Assembly (NCBI GenBank): GCA_964057225.1
Contig: OZ059897.1
Location: 17,546,001-17,610,000 of the forward strand
DNA: 64,000 nt
Origin: Auanema rhodensis
Lineage: Eukaryota; Nematoda; Chromadorea; Rhabditida; Rhabditidae
Direction of reading: 5' to 3'
The position numbers and the translations under genes are program-made. Shown here piece by piece: positions 11,501-25,615 of this stretch; the stretch's first letter is position 1, and the number at the start of each line of letters is the position of its first letter. The notes under the pieces were generated by a model. It was not told the DNA's origin. It saw nothing but the letters and a program-made list of their open reading frames with translations, and made no database searches.

Positions 11501-12388
11501 TTTTAAGCTAGCGCAAATCTGATAACACAGATCGACGCAGCTTAAAAATCCGCATCGAATGCACTATACTACATTGAGAAACGCTAAATACAAAAATTAG
11601 TTATGATCGTTTGAAAAATGATGCATTAGTGTATGTTGAGTTTCCATGTACACTCAACATTGCTTCCAAAAACATTTTGACAAAAATTTTTTCGAAAAAT
11701 TTCAAGATAATTTAGCAAAAAGTAGATGTTTTTAGATTCCTTTTTTCAAGGCAAAGACGATGGACAATGTTATTCAACGAAAAAATTAATTCTTCAGGGT
11801 GAAAATCGAGGATATAAGTGTGAACTTATATCAGTTGATATCTCGGTGCATTTTTAAGCTAGCGCAAATCTGATAACACAGATCGACGCAGCTTAAAAAT
11901 CCGCATCGAATGCACTATACTACATTGAGAAACGCTTAATACAAAAATTAGTTATGATCGTTTGAAAAATGATGCATTAGTGTATGTTGAGTTTCCATGT
12001 ACACTCAACATTGCTTCCAAAAACATTTTGACAAAAATTTTTTCGAAAAATTTCAAAATAATTTAGCAAAAAGTAGATGTTTTTAGATTCCTTTTTTCAA
12101 GGCAAAGACGATGGACAATGTTATTCAACGAAAAAAACAATTCTTCAGGGTGAAAATCGAGGATATAAGTGTGAACTTATATCAGTTGATATATCGGTGC
12201 ATTTTTAAGCTAGCGCAAATCTGATAACACAGATCGACGCAGCTTACAAATCCGCATCGAATGCACTATACTACATTGAGAAACGCTTAATACAAAAATT
12301 AGTTATGATCGTTTGAAAAATGATGCATTAGTGTATGTTGAGTTTCCATGTACACTCAACATTGCTTCCAAAAACATTTTGACAAAAC

Positions 12389-12392
12389 TTTT
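12389..12392. other. 2-bp deletion in T-run, unit 35
   Basis: This is the counterpart of the deletion in unit 22, exactly 4,559 bp downstream, consistent with duplication of the 13-mer rather than a new event. Confidence 0.92.
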
Positions 12393-13088
12393 CGAAAAAT
12401 TTCAAGATAATTTAGCAAAAAGTAGATGTTTTTAGATTCCTTTTTTCAAGGCAAAGACGATGGACAATGTTATTCAACGAAAAAATTAATTCTTCAGGGT
12501 GAAAATCGAGGATATAAGTGTGAACTTATATCAGTTGATATCTCGGTGCATTTTTAAGCTAGCGCAAATCTGATAACACAGATCGACGTAGCTTAAAAAT
12601 CCGCATCGAATGCACTATACTACATTGAGAAACGCTTAATACAAAAATTAGTTATGATCGTTTGAAAAATGATGCATTAGTGTATGTTGAGTTTCCATGT
12701 ACACTCAACATTGCTTCCAAAAACATTTTGACAAAAATTTTTTCGAAAAATTTCAAAATAATTTAGCGAAAAGTAGATGTTTTTAGATTCCTTTTTTCAA
12801 GGCAAAGACGATGGACAATGTTATTCAACGAAAAAATTTATTCTTCAGGGTGAAAATCGAGGATATAAGTGTGAACTTATATCAGTTGATATCTCGGTGC
12901 ATTTTTAAGCTAGCGCAAATCTGATAACACAGATCGACGCAGCTTAAAAATCTGCATCGAATGCACTATACTACATTGAGAAACGCTTAATACAAAAATT
13001 AGTTATGATCGTTTGAAAAATGATTCATTAGTGTATGTTGAGTTTCCATGTACACTCAACATTGCTTCCAAAAACATTTTGACAAAAC

Positions 13089-13092
13089 TTTT
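13089..13092. other. 2-bp deletion in T-run, unit 37
   Basis: This is the counterpart of the deletion in unit 24 at the same 4,559-bp offset. After it every monomer to the window end keeps strict 351-bp spacing. Confidence 0.92.
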
Positions 13093-15085
13093 CGAAAAAT
13101 TTCAAGATAATTTAGCAAAAAGTAGATGTTTTTAGATTCCTTTTTTCAAGGCAAAGACGATGGACAATGTTATTCAACGAAAAAATTAATTCTTCAGGGT
13201 GAAAATCGAGGATATAAGTGTGAACTTATATCAGTTGATATCTCGGTGCATTTTTAAGCTAGCGCAAATCTGATAACACAGATCGACGTAGCTTAAAAAT
13301 CCGCATCGAATGCACTATACTACATTGAGAAACGCTTAATACAAAAATTAGTTATGATCGTTTGAAAAATGATGCATTAGTGTATGTTGAGTTTCCATGT
13401 ACACTCAACATTGCTTCCAAAAACATTTTGACAAAAATTTTTTCGAAAAATTTCAAAATAATTTAGCGAAAAGTAGATGTTTTTAGATTCCTTTTTTCAA
13501 GGCAAAGACGATGGACAATGTTATTCAACGAAAAAATTTATTCTTCAGGGTGAAAATCGAGGATATAAGTGTGAACTTATATCAGTTGATATCTCGGTGC
13601 ATTTTTAAGCTAGCGCAAATCTGATAACACAGATCGACGCAGCTTAAAAATCTGCATCGAATGCACTATACTACATTGAGAAACGCTTAATACAAAAATT
13701 AGTTATGATCGTTTGAAAAATGATTCATTAGTGTATGTTGAGTTTCCATGTACACTCAACATTGCTTCCAAAAACATTTTGACAAAAATTTTTTCGAAAA
13801 ATTTCAAGATAATTTAGCAAAAAGTAGATGTTTTTAGATTCCTTTTTTCAAGGCAAAGACGATGGACAATGTTATTCAACGAAAAAATTAATTCTTCAGG
13901 GTGAAAATCGAGGATATAAGTGTGAACTTATATCAATTGATATCTCGGTGCATTTTTAAGCTAGCGCAAATCTGATAACACAGATCGACGCAGCTTAAAA
14001 ATCCGCATCGAATGCACTATACTACATTGAGAAACGCTTAATACAAAAATTAGTTATGATCGTTTGAAAAATGATGCATTAGTGTATGTTGAGTTTCCAT
14101 GTACACTCAACATTGCTTCCAAAAACATTTTGACAAAAATTTTTTCGAAAAATTTCAAGATAATTTAGCGAAAAGTAGATGTTTTTAGATTCCTTTTTTC
14201 AAGGCAAAGACGATGGACATTGTTATTCAACGAAAAAATTGATTCTTCAGGGTGAAAATCGAGGATATAAGTGTGAACTTATATCAGTTGATATCTCGGT
14301 GCATTTTTAAGCTAGCGCAAATCTGATAACACAGATCGACGCAGCTTAAAAATCCGCATCGAATGCACTATACTACATTGAGAAACGCTTAATACAAAAA
14401 TTAGTTATGATCGTTTGAAAAATGATGCATTAGTGTATGTTGAGTTTCCATGTACACTCAACATTGCTTCCAAAAACATTTTGACAAAAATTTTTTCGAA
14501 AAATTTCAAAATAATTTAGCAAAAAGTAGATGTTTTTAGATTCCTTTCTTCAAGGCAAAGACGATGGACAATGTTATTCAACGAAAAAATTGATTCTTCA
14601 GGGTGAAAATCGAGGATATAAGTGTGAACTTATATCAGTTGATATCTCGGTGCATTTTTAAGCTAGCGCAAATCTGATAACACAGATCGACGCAGCTTAA
14701 AAATCCGCATCGAATGCACTATACTACATTGAGAAACGCTTAATACAAAAATTAGTTATGATCGTTTGAAAAATGATGCATTAGTGTATGTTGAGTTTCC
14801 ATGTACACTCAACATTGCTTCCAAAAACATTTTGACAAAAATTTTTTCGAAAAATTTCAAAATAATTTAGCAAAAAGTAGATGTTTTTAGATTCCTTTTT
14901 TCAAGGCAAAGACGATGGACAATGTTATTCAACGAAAAAAACAATTCTTCAGGGTGAAAATCGAGGATATAAGTGTGAACTTATATCAGTTGATATCTCG
15001 GTGCATTTTTAAGCTAGCGCAAATCTGATAGCACAGATCGACGTAGCTTAAAAATCCGCATCGAATGCACTATACTACATTGAGA

Positions 15086-18000
15086 AACGCTTAATACAAA
15101 AATTAGTTATGATCGTTTGAAAAATGATGCATTAGTGTATGTTGAGTTTCCATGTACACTCAACATTGCTTCCAAAAACATTTTGACAAAAATTTTTTCG
15201 AAAAATTTCAAAATAATTTAGCAAAAAGTAGATGTTTTTAGATTCCTTTTTTCAAGGCAAAGACGATGGACAATGTTATTCAACGAAAAAATTGATTCTT
15301 CAGGGTGAAAATCGAGGATATAAGTGTGAACTTATATCAGTTGATATCTCGGTGCATTTTTAAGCTAGCGCAAATCTGATAACACAGATCGACGCAGCTT
15401 AAAAATCCGCATCGAATGCACTATACTACATTGAGAAACGCTTAATACAAAAATTAGTTATGATCGTTTGAAAAATGATGCATTAGTGTATGTTGAGTTT
15501 CCATGTACACTCAACATTGCTTCCAAAAACATTTTGACAAAAATTTTTTCGAAAAATTTCAAAATAATTTAGCAAAAAGTAGATGTTTTTAGATTCCTTT
15601 TTTCAAGGCAAAGACGATGGACAATGTTATTCAACGAAAAAATTAATTCTTCAGGGTGAAAATCGAGGATATAAGTGTGAACTTATATCAGTTGATATAT
15701 CGGTGCATTTTTAAGCTAGCGCAAATCTGATAACACAGATCGACGCAGCTTAAAAATCCGCATCGAATGCACTATACTACATTGAGAAACGCCTAATACA
15801 AAAATTAGTTATGATCGTTTGAAAAATGATGCATTAGTGTATGTTGAGTTTCCATGTACACTCAACATTGCTTCCGAAAACATTTTGACAAAAATTTTTT
15901 CGAAAAATTTCAAAATAATTTAGCAAAAAGTAGATGTTTTTAGATTCCTTTTTTCAAGGCAAAGACGATGGACAATGTTATTCAACGAAAAAATTAATTC
16001 TTCAGGGTGAAAATCGAGGATATAAGTGTGAACTTATATCAATTGATATCTCGGTGCATTTTTAAGCTAGCGCAAATCTGATAACACAGATCGACGCAGC
16101 TTAAAAATCCGCATCGAATGCACTATACTACATTGAGAAACGCTTAATACAAAAATTAGTTATGATCGTTTGAAAAATGATGCATTAGTGTATGTTGAGT
16201 TTCCATGTACACTCAACATTGCTTCCAAAAACATTTTGACAAAAATTTTTTCGAAAAATTTCAAGATAATTTAGCGAAAAATAGATGTTTTTAGATTCCT
16301 TTTTTCAAGGCAAAGACGATGGACAATGTTATTCAACGAAAAAATTGATTCTTCAGGGTGAAAATTGAGGATATAAATGTGAACTTATATCAGTTGATAT
16401 CTCGGTGCATTTTTAAGCTAGCGCAAATCTGATAACACAGATCGACGCAGCTTAAAAATCCGCATCGAATGCACTATACTACATTGAGAAACGCTTAATA
16501 CAAAAATTAGTTATGATCGTTTGAAAAATGATGCATTAGTGTATGTTGAGTTTCCATGTACACTCAACATTGCTTCCAAAAACATTTTGACAAAAATTTT
16601 TTCGAAAAATTTCAAAATAATTTAGCAAAAAGTAGATGTTTTTAGATTCCTTTTTTCAAGGCAAAGACGATGGACAATGTTATTCAACGAAAAAATTTAT
16701 TCTTCAGGGTGAAAATCGAGGATATAAGTGTGAACTTATATCAGTTGATATATCGGTGCATTTTTAAGCTAGCGCAAATCTGATAACACAGATCGACGCA
16801 GCTTAAAAATCCGCATCGAATGCACTATACTACATTGAGAAACGCCTAATACAAAAATTAGTTATGATCGTTTGAAAAATGATGCATTAGTGTATGTTGA
16901 GTTTCCATGTACACTCAACATTGCTTCCAAAAACATTTTGACAAAAATTTTTTCGAAAAATTTCAAAATAATTTAGCAAAAAGTAGATGTTTTTAGATTC
17001 CTTTTCTCAAGGCAAAGACGATGGACAATGTTATTCAACGAAAAAATTTATTCTTCAGGGTGAAAATCGAGGATATAAGTGTGAACTTATATCAGTTGAT
17101 ATCTCGGTGCATTTTTAAGCTAGCGCAAATCTGATAACACAGATCGACGTAGCTTAAAAATCTGCATCGAATGCACTATACTACATTGAGAAACGCTTAA
17201 TACAAAAATTAGTTATGATCGTTTGAAAAATGATTCATTAGTGTATGTTGAGTTTCCATGTACACTCAACATTGCTTCCAAAAACATTTTGACAAAACTT
17301 TTTTCGAAAAATTTCAAGATAATTTAGCAAAAAGTAGATGTTTTTAGATTCCTTTTTTCAAGGCAAAGACGATGGACAATGTTATTCAACGAAAAAATTT
17401 ATTCTTCAGGGTGAAAATCGAGGATATAAGTGTGAACTTATATCAGTTGATATCTCGGTGCATTTTTAAGCTAGCCCAAACCTGATAACACAGATCGACG
17501 CAGCTTAAAAATCCGCATCGAATGCACTATACTACATTGAGAAACGCCTAATACAAAAATTAGTTATGATCGTTTGAAAAATGATGCATTAGTGTATGTT
17601 GAGTTTCCATGTACACTCAACATTGCTTCCGAAAACATTTTGACAAAAATTTTTTCGAAAAATTTCAAAATAATTTAGCAAAAAGTAGATGTTTTTAGAT
17701 TCCTTTTTTCAAGGCAAAGACGATGGACAATGTTATTCAACGAAAAAATTAATTCTTCAGGGTGAAAATCGAGGATATAAGTGTGAACTTATATCAATTG
17801 ATATCTCGGTGCATTTTTAAGCTAGCGCAAATCTGATAACACAGATCGACGCAGCTTAAAAATCTGCATCGAATGCACTATACTACATTGAGAAACGCTT
17901 AATACAAAAATTAGTTATGATCGTTTGAAAAATGATGCATTAGTGTATGTTGAGTTTCCATGTACACTCAACATTGCTTCCAAAAACATTTTGACAAAAA

Positions 18001-18244
18001 TTTTTTCGAAAAATTTCAAAATAATTTAGCAAAAAGTAGATGTTTTTAGATTCCTTTTTTCAAGGCAAAGACGATGGACAATGTTATTCAACGAAAAAAA
18101 CAATTCTTCAGGGTGAAAATCGAGGATATAAGTGTGAACTTATATCAGTTGATATATCGGTGCATTTTTAAGCTAGCGCAAATCTGATAACACAGATCGA
18201 CGCAGCTTAAAAATCCGCATCGAATGCACTATACTACATTGAGA
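15086..18244 (+). repeat. Units 43-51, transition zone
   Basis: Here the left-domain types (T7A, TTGA, deletions) stop. Units 45 and 50, five monomers apart, share AACGCCTAAT (T6C), TTCCGA (A90G) and G255A, so a 5-mer step is suggested. Unit 46 has several private changes (AATAGATG, AATTGAGG, AAATGT), and unit 49 has AGCCCAAACC at about 17,475. No complete higher-order unit is visible. Confidence 0.75.
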
Positions 18245-20350
18245 AACGCTTGATACAAAAATTAGTTCTGATCGTTTGAAAAATGATGCATTAGTGTATG
18301 TTGAGTTTCCATGTACACTCAACATTGCTTCCAAAAACATTTTGACAAAAATTTTTTCGAAAAATTTCAAGATAATTTAGCAAAAAGTAGATGTTTTTAG
18401 ATTCCTTTTTTCAAGGCAAAGACGATGGACAATGTTATTCAACGAAAAAATTAATTCTTCAGGGTGAAAATCGAGGATATAAGTGTGAACTTATATCAGT
18501 TGATATCTCGGTGCATTTTTAAGCTAGCGCAAATCTGATAACACAGATCGACGTAGCTTAAAAATCCGCATCGAATGCACTATACTACATTGAGAAACGC
18601 TTAATACAAAAATTAGTTATGATCGTTTGAAAAATGATGCATTAGTGTATGTTGAGTTTCCATGTACACTCAACATTGCTTCCAAAAACATTTTGACAAA
18701 AATTTTTTCGAAAAATTTCAAAATAATTTAGCAAAAAGTAGATGTTTTTAGATTCCTTTTTTCAAGGCAAAGACGATGGACAATGTTATTCAACGGAAAA
18801 AACAATTCTTCAGGGTGAAAATCGAGGATATAAGTGTGAACTTATATCAGTTGATATATCGGTGCATTTTTAAGCTAGCGCAAATCTGATAACACAGATC
18901 GACGCAGCTTAAAAATCCGCATCGAATGCACTATACTACATTGAGAAACGCTTGATACAAAAATTAGTTCTGATCGTTTGAAAAATGATGCATTAGTGTA
19001 TGTTGAGTTTCCATGTACACTCAACATTGCTTCCAAAAACATTTTGACAAAAATTTTTTCGAAAAATTTCAAAATAATTTAGCAAAAAGTAGATGTTTTT
19101 AGATTCCTTTTTTCAAGGCAAAGACGATGGACAATGTTATTCAACGAAAAAATTTATTCTTCAGGGTGAAAATCGAGGATATAAGTGTGAACTTATATCA
19201 GTTGATATATCGGTGCATTTTTAAGCTAGCGCAAATCTGATAACACAGATCGACGCAGCTTAAAAATCCGCATCGAATGCACTATACTACATTGAGAAAC
19301 GCTTAATACAAAAATTAGTTATGATCGTTTGAAAAATGATGCATTAGTGTATGTTGAGTTTCCATGTACACTCAACATTGCTTCCAAAAACATTTTGACA
19401 AAAATTTTTTCGAAAAATTTCAAAATAATTTAGCAAAAAGTAGATGTTTTTAGATTCCTTTTTTCAAGGCAAAGACGATGGACAATGTTATTCAACGAAA
19501 AAAACAATTCTTCAGGGTGAAAATCGAGGATATAAGTGTGAACTTATATCAGTTGATATATCGGTGCATTTTTAAGCTAGCGCAAATCTGATAACACAGA
19601 TCGACGCAGCTTAAAAATCCGCATCGAATGCACTATACTACATTGAGAAACGCTTGATACAAAAATTAGTTCTGATCGTTTGAAAAATGATGCATTAGTG
19701 TATGTTGAGTTTCCATGTACACTCAACATTGCTTCCAAAAACATTTTGACAAAAATTTTTTCGAAAAATTTCAAAATAATTTAGCAAAAAGTAGATGTTT
19801 TTAGATTCCTTTTTTCAAGGCAAAGACGATGGACAATGTTATTCAACGAAAAAATTTATTCTTCAGGGTGAAAATCGAGGATATAAGTGTGAACTTATAT
19901 CAGTTGATATATCGGTGCATTTTTAAGCTAGCGCAAATCTGATAACACAGATCGACGCAGCTTAAAAATCCGCATCGAATGCACTATACTACATTGAGAA
20001 ACGCTTGATACAAAAATTAGTTCTGATCGTTTGAAAAATGATGCATTAGTGTATGTTGAGTTTCCATGTACACTCAACATTGCTTCCAAAAACATTTTGA
20101 CAAAAATTTTTTCGAAAAATTTCAAAATAATTTAGCAAAAAGTAGATGTTTTTAGATTCCTTTTTTCAAGGCAAAGACGATGGACAATGTTATTCAACGA
20201 AAAAATTTATTCTTCAGGGTGAAAATCGAGGATATAAGTGTGAACTTATATCAGTTGATATATCGGTGCATTTTTAAGCTAGCGCAAATCTGATAACACA
20301 GATCGACGCAGCTTAAAAATCCGCATCGAATGCACTATACTACATTGAGA
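17894..20350 (+). repeat. Dimeric alternation (units 51-57)
   Basis: Monomers alternate between an ACAA type with normal 5' bases (51, 53, 55) and an A8G+A24C type (52, 54, 56, 57), giving a 702-bp period for three cycles, then one extra A8G+A24C monomer. Unit 52 is the first place in the window where A8G and A24C appear. Unit 53 has CAACGGAAAA at about 18,791, a mark shared with units 62 and 67. Confidence 0.82.
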
Positions 20351-21754
20351 AACGCTTAATACAAAAATTAGTTATGATCGTTTGAAAAATGATGCATTAG
20401 TGTATGTTGAGTTTCCATGTACACTCAACATTGCTTCCAAAAACATTTTGACAAAACTTTTTTCGAAAAATTTCAAGATAATTTAGCAAAAAGTAGATGT
20501 TTTTAGATTCCTTTTTTCAAGGCAAAGACGATGGACAATGTTATTCAACGAAAAAAACAATTCTTCAGGGTGAAAATCGAGGATATAAGTGTGAACTTAT
20601 ATCAGTTGATATATCGGTGCATTTTTAAGCTAGCGCAAATCTGATAACACAGATCGACGCAGCTTAAAAATCTGCATCGAATGCACTATACTACATTGAG
20701 AAACGCTTAATACAAAAATTAGTTATGATCGTTTGAAAAATGATTCATTAGTGTATGTTGAGTTTCCATGTACACTCAACATTGCTTCCAAAAACATTTT
20801 GACAAAACTTTTTTCGAAAAATTTCAAGATAATTTAGCAAAAAGTAGATGTTTTTAGATTCCTTTTTTCAAGGCAAAGACGATGGACAATGTTATTCAAC
20901 GAAAAAATTAATTCTCCAGGGTGAAAATCGAGGATATAAGTGTGAACTTATATCAGTTGATATCTCGGTGCATTTTTAAGCTAGCGCAAATCTGATAACA
21001 CAGATCGACGCAGCTTAAAAATCCGCATCGAATGCACTATACTACATTGAGAAACGCTTAATACAAAAATTAGTTATAATCGTTTGAAAAATGATGCATT
21101 AGTGTATGTTGAGTTTCCATGTACACTCAACATTGCTTCCAAAAACATTTTGACAAAAATTTTTTCGAAAAATTTCAAGATAATTTAGCGAAAAGTAGAT
21201 GTTTTTAGATTCCTTTTTTCAAGGCAAAGACGATGGACAATGTTATTCAACGAAAAAATTTATTCTTCAGGGTGAAAATCGAGGATATAAGTGTGAACTT
21301 ATATCAGTTGATATCTCGGTGCATTTTTAAGCTAGCGCAAATCTGATAACACAGATCGACGCAGCTTAAAAATCCGCATCGAATGCACTATACTACATTG
21401 AGAAACGCTTAGTACAAAAATTAGTTATGATCGTTTGAAAAATGATGCATTAGTGTATGTTGAGTTTCCATGTACACTCAACATTGCTTCCAAAAACATT
21501 TTGACAAAAATTTTTTCGAAAAATTTCAAGATAATTTAGCAAAAAGTAGATGTTTTTAGATTCCTTTTTTCAAGGCAAAGACAATGGACAATGTTATTCA
21601 ACGAAAAAATTAATTCTTCAGGGTGAAAATCGAGGATATAAGTGTGAACTTATATCAGTTGATATCTCGGTGCATTTTTAAGCTAGCGCAAGTCTGATAA
21701 CACAGATCGACGCAGCTTAAAAATCCGCATCGAATGCACTATACTACATTGAGA
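20351..21754 (+). repeat. 4-mer block (units 58-61), copy 1
   Basis: The order is A107C/ACAA/C323T; G44T/CTCCAG; TTATAATC/A138G/TTTA; then AACGCTTAGT with ACAATGG and A289G. All four recur in the same order 15 units (5,265 bp) downstream. The AACGCTTAGT monomer is found only in units 61, 72 and 76. Confidence 0.85.
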
Positions 21755-24700
21755 AACGCTTAATACAAAAATTAGTTATGATCGTTTGAAAAATGATGCA
21801 TTAGTGTATGTTGAGTTTCCATGTACACTCAACATTGCTTCCAAAAACATTTTGACAAAACTTTTTTCGAAAAATTTCAAGATAATTTAGCAAAAAGTAG
21901 ATGTTTTTAGATTCCTTTTTTCAAGGCAAAGACGATGGACAATGTTATTCAACGGAAAAAACAATTCTTCAGGGTGAAAATCGAGGATATAAGTGTGAAC
22001 TTATATCAGTTGATATATCGGTGCATTTTTAAGCTAGCGCAAATCTGATAACACAGATCGACGCAGCTTAAAAATCCGCATCGAATGCACTATACTACAT
22101 TGAGAAACGCTTGATACAAAAATTAGTTCTGATCGTTTGAAAAATGATGCATTAGTGTATGTTGAGTTTCCATGTACACTCAACATTGCTTCCAAAAACA
22201 TTTTGACAAAAATTTTTTCGAAAAATTTCAAAATAATTTAGCAAAAAGTAGATGTTTTTAGATTCCTTTTTTCAAGGCAAAGACGATGGACAATGTTATT
22301 CAACGAAAAAATTTATTCTTCAGGGTGAAAATCGAGGATATAAGTGTGAACTTATATCAGTTGATATATCGGTGCATTTTTAAGCTAGCGCAAATCTGAT
22401 AACACAGATCGACGCAGCTTAAAAATCCGCATCGAATGCACTATACTACATTGAGAAACGCCTAATACAAAAATTAGTTATGATCGTTTGAAAAATGATG
22501 CATTAGTGTATGTTGAGTTTCCATGTACACTCAACATTGCTTCCAAAAACATTTTGACAAAAATTTTTTCGAAAAATTTCAAAATAATTTAGCAAAAAGT
22601 AGATGTTTTTAGATTCCTTTTTTCAAGGCAAAGACGATGGACAATGTTATTCAACGAAAAAAACAATTCTTCAGGGTGAAAATCGAGGATATAAGTGTGA
22701 ACTTATATCAGTTGATATATCGGTGCATTTTTAAGCTAGCGCAAATCTGATAACACAGATCGACGCAGCTTAAAAATCCGCATCGAATGCACTATACTAC
22801 ATTGAGAAACGCCTAATACAAAAATTAGTTATGATCGTTTGAAAAATGATGCATTAGTGTATGTTGAGTTTCCATGTACACTCAACATTGCTTCCAAAAA
22901 CATTTTGACAAAAATTTTTTCGAAAAATTTCAAAATAATTTAGCAAAAAGTAGATGTTTTTAGATTCCTTTTTTCAAGGCAAAGACGATGGACAATGTTA
23001 TTCAACGAAAAAAACAATTCTTCAGGGTGAAAATCGAGGATATAAGTGTGAACTTATATCAGTTGATATATCGGTGCATTTTTAAGCTAGCGCAAATCTG
23101 ATAACACAGATCGACGCAGCTTAAAAATCCGCATCGAATGCACTATACTACATTGAGAAACGCTTGATACAAAAATTAGTTCTGATCGTTTGAAAAATGA
23201 TGCATTAGTGTATGTTGAGTTTCCATGTACACTCAACATTGCTTCCAAAAACATTTTGACAAAAATTTTTTCGAAAAATTTCAAGATAATTTAGCAAAAA
23301 GTAGATGTTTTTAGATTCCTTTTTTCAAGGCAAAGACGATGGACAATGTTATTCAACGAAAAAATTAATTCTTCAGGGTGAAAATCGAGGATATAAGTGT
23401 GAACTTATATCAGTTGATATCTCGGTGCATTTTTAAGCTAGCGCAAGTCTGATAACACAGATCGACGCAGCTTAAAAATCCGCATCGAATGCACTATACT
23501 ACATTGAGAAACGCTTAATACAAAAATTAGTTATGATCGTTTGAAAAATGATGCATTAGTGTATGTTGAGTTTCCATGTACACTCAACATTGCTTCCAAA
23601 AACATTTTGACAAAACTTTTTTCGAAAAATTTCAAGATAATTTAGCAAAAAGTAGATGTTTTTAGATTCCTTTTTTCAAGGCAAAGACGATGGACAATGT
23701 TATTCAACGGAAAAAACAATTCTTCAGGGTGAAAATCGAGGATATAAGTGTGAACTTATATCAGTTGATATATCGGTGCATTTTTAAGCTAGCGCAAATC
23801 TGATAACACAGATCGACGCAGCTTAAAAATCCGCATCGAATGCACTATACTACATTGAGAAACGCTTGATACAAAAATTAGTTCTGATCGTTTGAAAAAT
23901 GATGCATTAGTGTATGTTGAGTTTCCATGTACACTCAACATTGCTTCCAAAAACATTTTGACAAAAATTTTTTCGAAAAATTTCAAAATAATTTAGCAAA
24001 AAGTAGATGTTTTTAGATTCCTTTTTTCAAGGCAAAGACGATGGACAATGTTATTCAACGAAAAAATTTATTCTTCAGGGTGAAAATCGAGGATATAAGT
24101 GTGAACTTATATCAGTTGATATATCGGTGCATTTTTAAGCTAGCGCAAATCTGATAACACAGATCGACGCAGCTTAAAAATCCGCATCGAATGCACTATA
24201 CTACATTGAGAAACGCTTAATACAAAAATTAGTTATGATCGTTTGAAAAATGATGCATTAGTGTATGTTGAGTTTCCATGTACACTCAACATTGCTTCCA
24301 AAAACATTTTGACAAAAATTTTTTCGAAAAATTTCAAAATAATTTAGCAAAAAGTAGATGTTTTTAGATTCCTTTTTTCAAGGCAAAGACGATGGACAAT
24401 GTTATTCAACGAAAAAAACAATTCTTCAGGGTGAAAATCGAGGATATAAGTGTGAACTTATATCAGTTGATATATCGGTGCATTTTTAAGCTAGCGCAAA
24501 TCTGATAACACAGATCGACGCAGCTTAAAAATCCGCATCGAATGCACTATACTACATTGAGAAACGCTTGATACAAAAATTAGTTCTGATCGTTTGAAAA
24601 ATGATGCATTAGTGTATGTTGAGTTTCCATGTACACTCAACATTGCTTCCAAAAACATTTTGACAAAAATTTTTTCGAAAAATTTCAAGATAATTTAGCA

Positions 24701-24913
24701 AAAAGTAGATGTTTTTAGATTCCTTTTTTCAAGGCAAAGACGATGGACAATGTTATTCAACGAAAAAATTAATTCTTCAGGGTGAAAATCGAGGATATAA
24801 GTGTGAACTTATATCAGTTGATATATCGGTGCATTTTTAAGCTAGCGCAAATCTGATAACACAGATCGACGCAGCTTAAAAATCCGCATCGAATGCACTA
24901 TACTACATTGAGA
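21755..24913 (+). repeat. Units 62-70, mosaic monomers
   Basis: An A107C/ACAA monomer with CAACGG followed by an A8G+A24C/TTTA monomer appears at units 62-63 and again at 67-68, five units apart, each preceded by an A289G monomer (61, 66). Units 64 and 65 are two consecutive T6C/ACAA monomers of the same class. Units 68-70 resume the two-step alternation seen further left. Confidence 0.78.
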
Positions 24914-25615
24914 AACGCTTAATACAAAAATTAGTTATAATCGTTTGAAAAATGATGCATTAGTGTATGTTGAGTTTCCATGTACACTCAACATTGCTTC
25001 CAAAAACATTTTGACAAAAATTTTTTCGAAAAATTTCAAGATAATTTAGCGAAAAGTAGATGTTTTTAGATTCCTTTTTTCAAGGCAAAGACGATGGACA
25101 ATGTTATTCAACGAAAAAATTTATTCTTCAGGGTGAAAATCGAGGATATAAGTGTGAACTTATATCAGTTGATATCTCGGTGCATTTTTAAGCTAGCGCA
25201 AATCTGATAACACAGATCGACGCAGCTTAAAAATCCGCATCGAATGCACTATACTACATTGAGAAACGCTTAGTACAAAAATTAGTTATGATCGTTTGAA
25301 AAATGATGCATTAGTGTATGTTGAGTTTCCATGTACACTCAACATTGCTTCCAAAAACATTTTGACAAAAATTTTTTCGAAAAATTTCAAGATAATTTAG
25401 CAAAAAGTAGATGTTTTTAGATTCCTTTTTTCAAGGCAAAGACAATGGACAATGTTATTCAACGAAAAAATTAATTCTTCAGGGTGAAAATCGAGGATAT
25501 AAGTGTGAACTTATATCAGTTGATATCTCGGTGCATTTTTAAGCTAGCGCAAGTCTGATAACACAGATCGACGCAGCTTAAAAATCCGCATCGAATGCAC
25601 TATACTACATTGAGA
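24914..25615 (+). repeat. 2-mer block (units 71-72), extra copy of units 60-61
   Basis: The TTATAATC/A138G/TTTA monomer is followed by the AACGCTTAGT/ACAATGG/A289G monomer, as at units 60-61 and 75-76. The spacings are 11 and 4 units, so this pair has moved independently of the full 15-unit step. Confidence 0.85.

Larger units (their letters stand above)
10527..15085 (+). repeat. 13-mer HOR copy B (units 30-42), 4,559 bp
   Basis: This is directly tandem to copy A and shares its deletions, the ATTGTT change (9661 versus 14,220) and nearly all class alleles up to unit 40. After that the order changes: the CTTTCTTC/TTGA monomer (41) comes before the GATAGCACAG/ACAA monomer (42), and another TTGA monomer without CTTTCTTC follows (43). 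Small differences elsewhere include position 138 in unit 30 and position 127 in unit 33. Confidence 0.88.

Noticed and set aside
18173-18370. 65-codon minus-strand open frame, repeated 22 times through the window
   Set aside because: It follows the A24C substitution exactly, crosses the monomer junction and is closed in all monomers without it. Near-identity of the peptides reflects DNA homogenisation, not protein selection.
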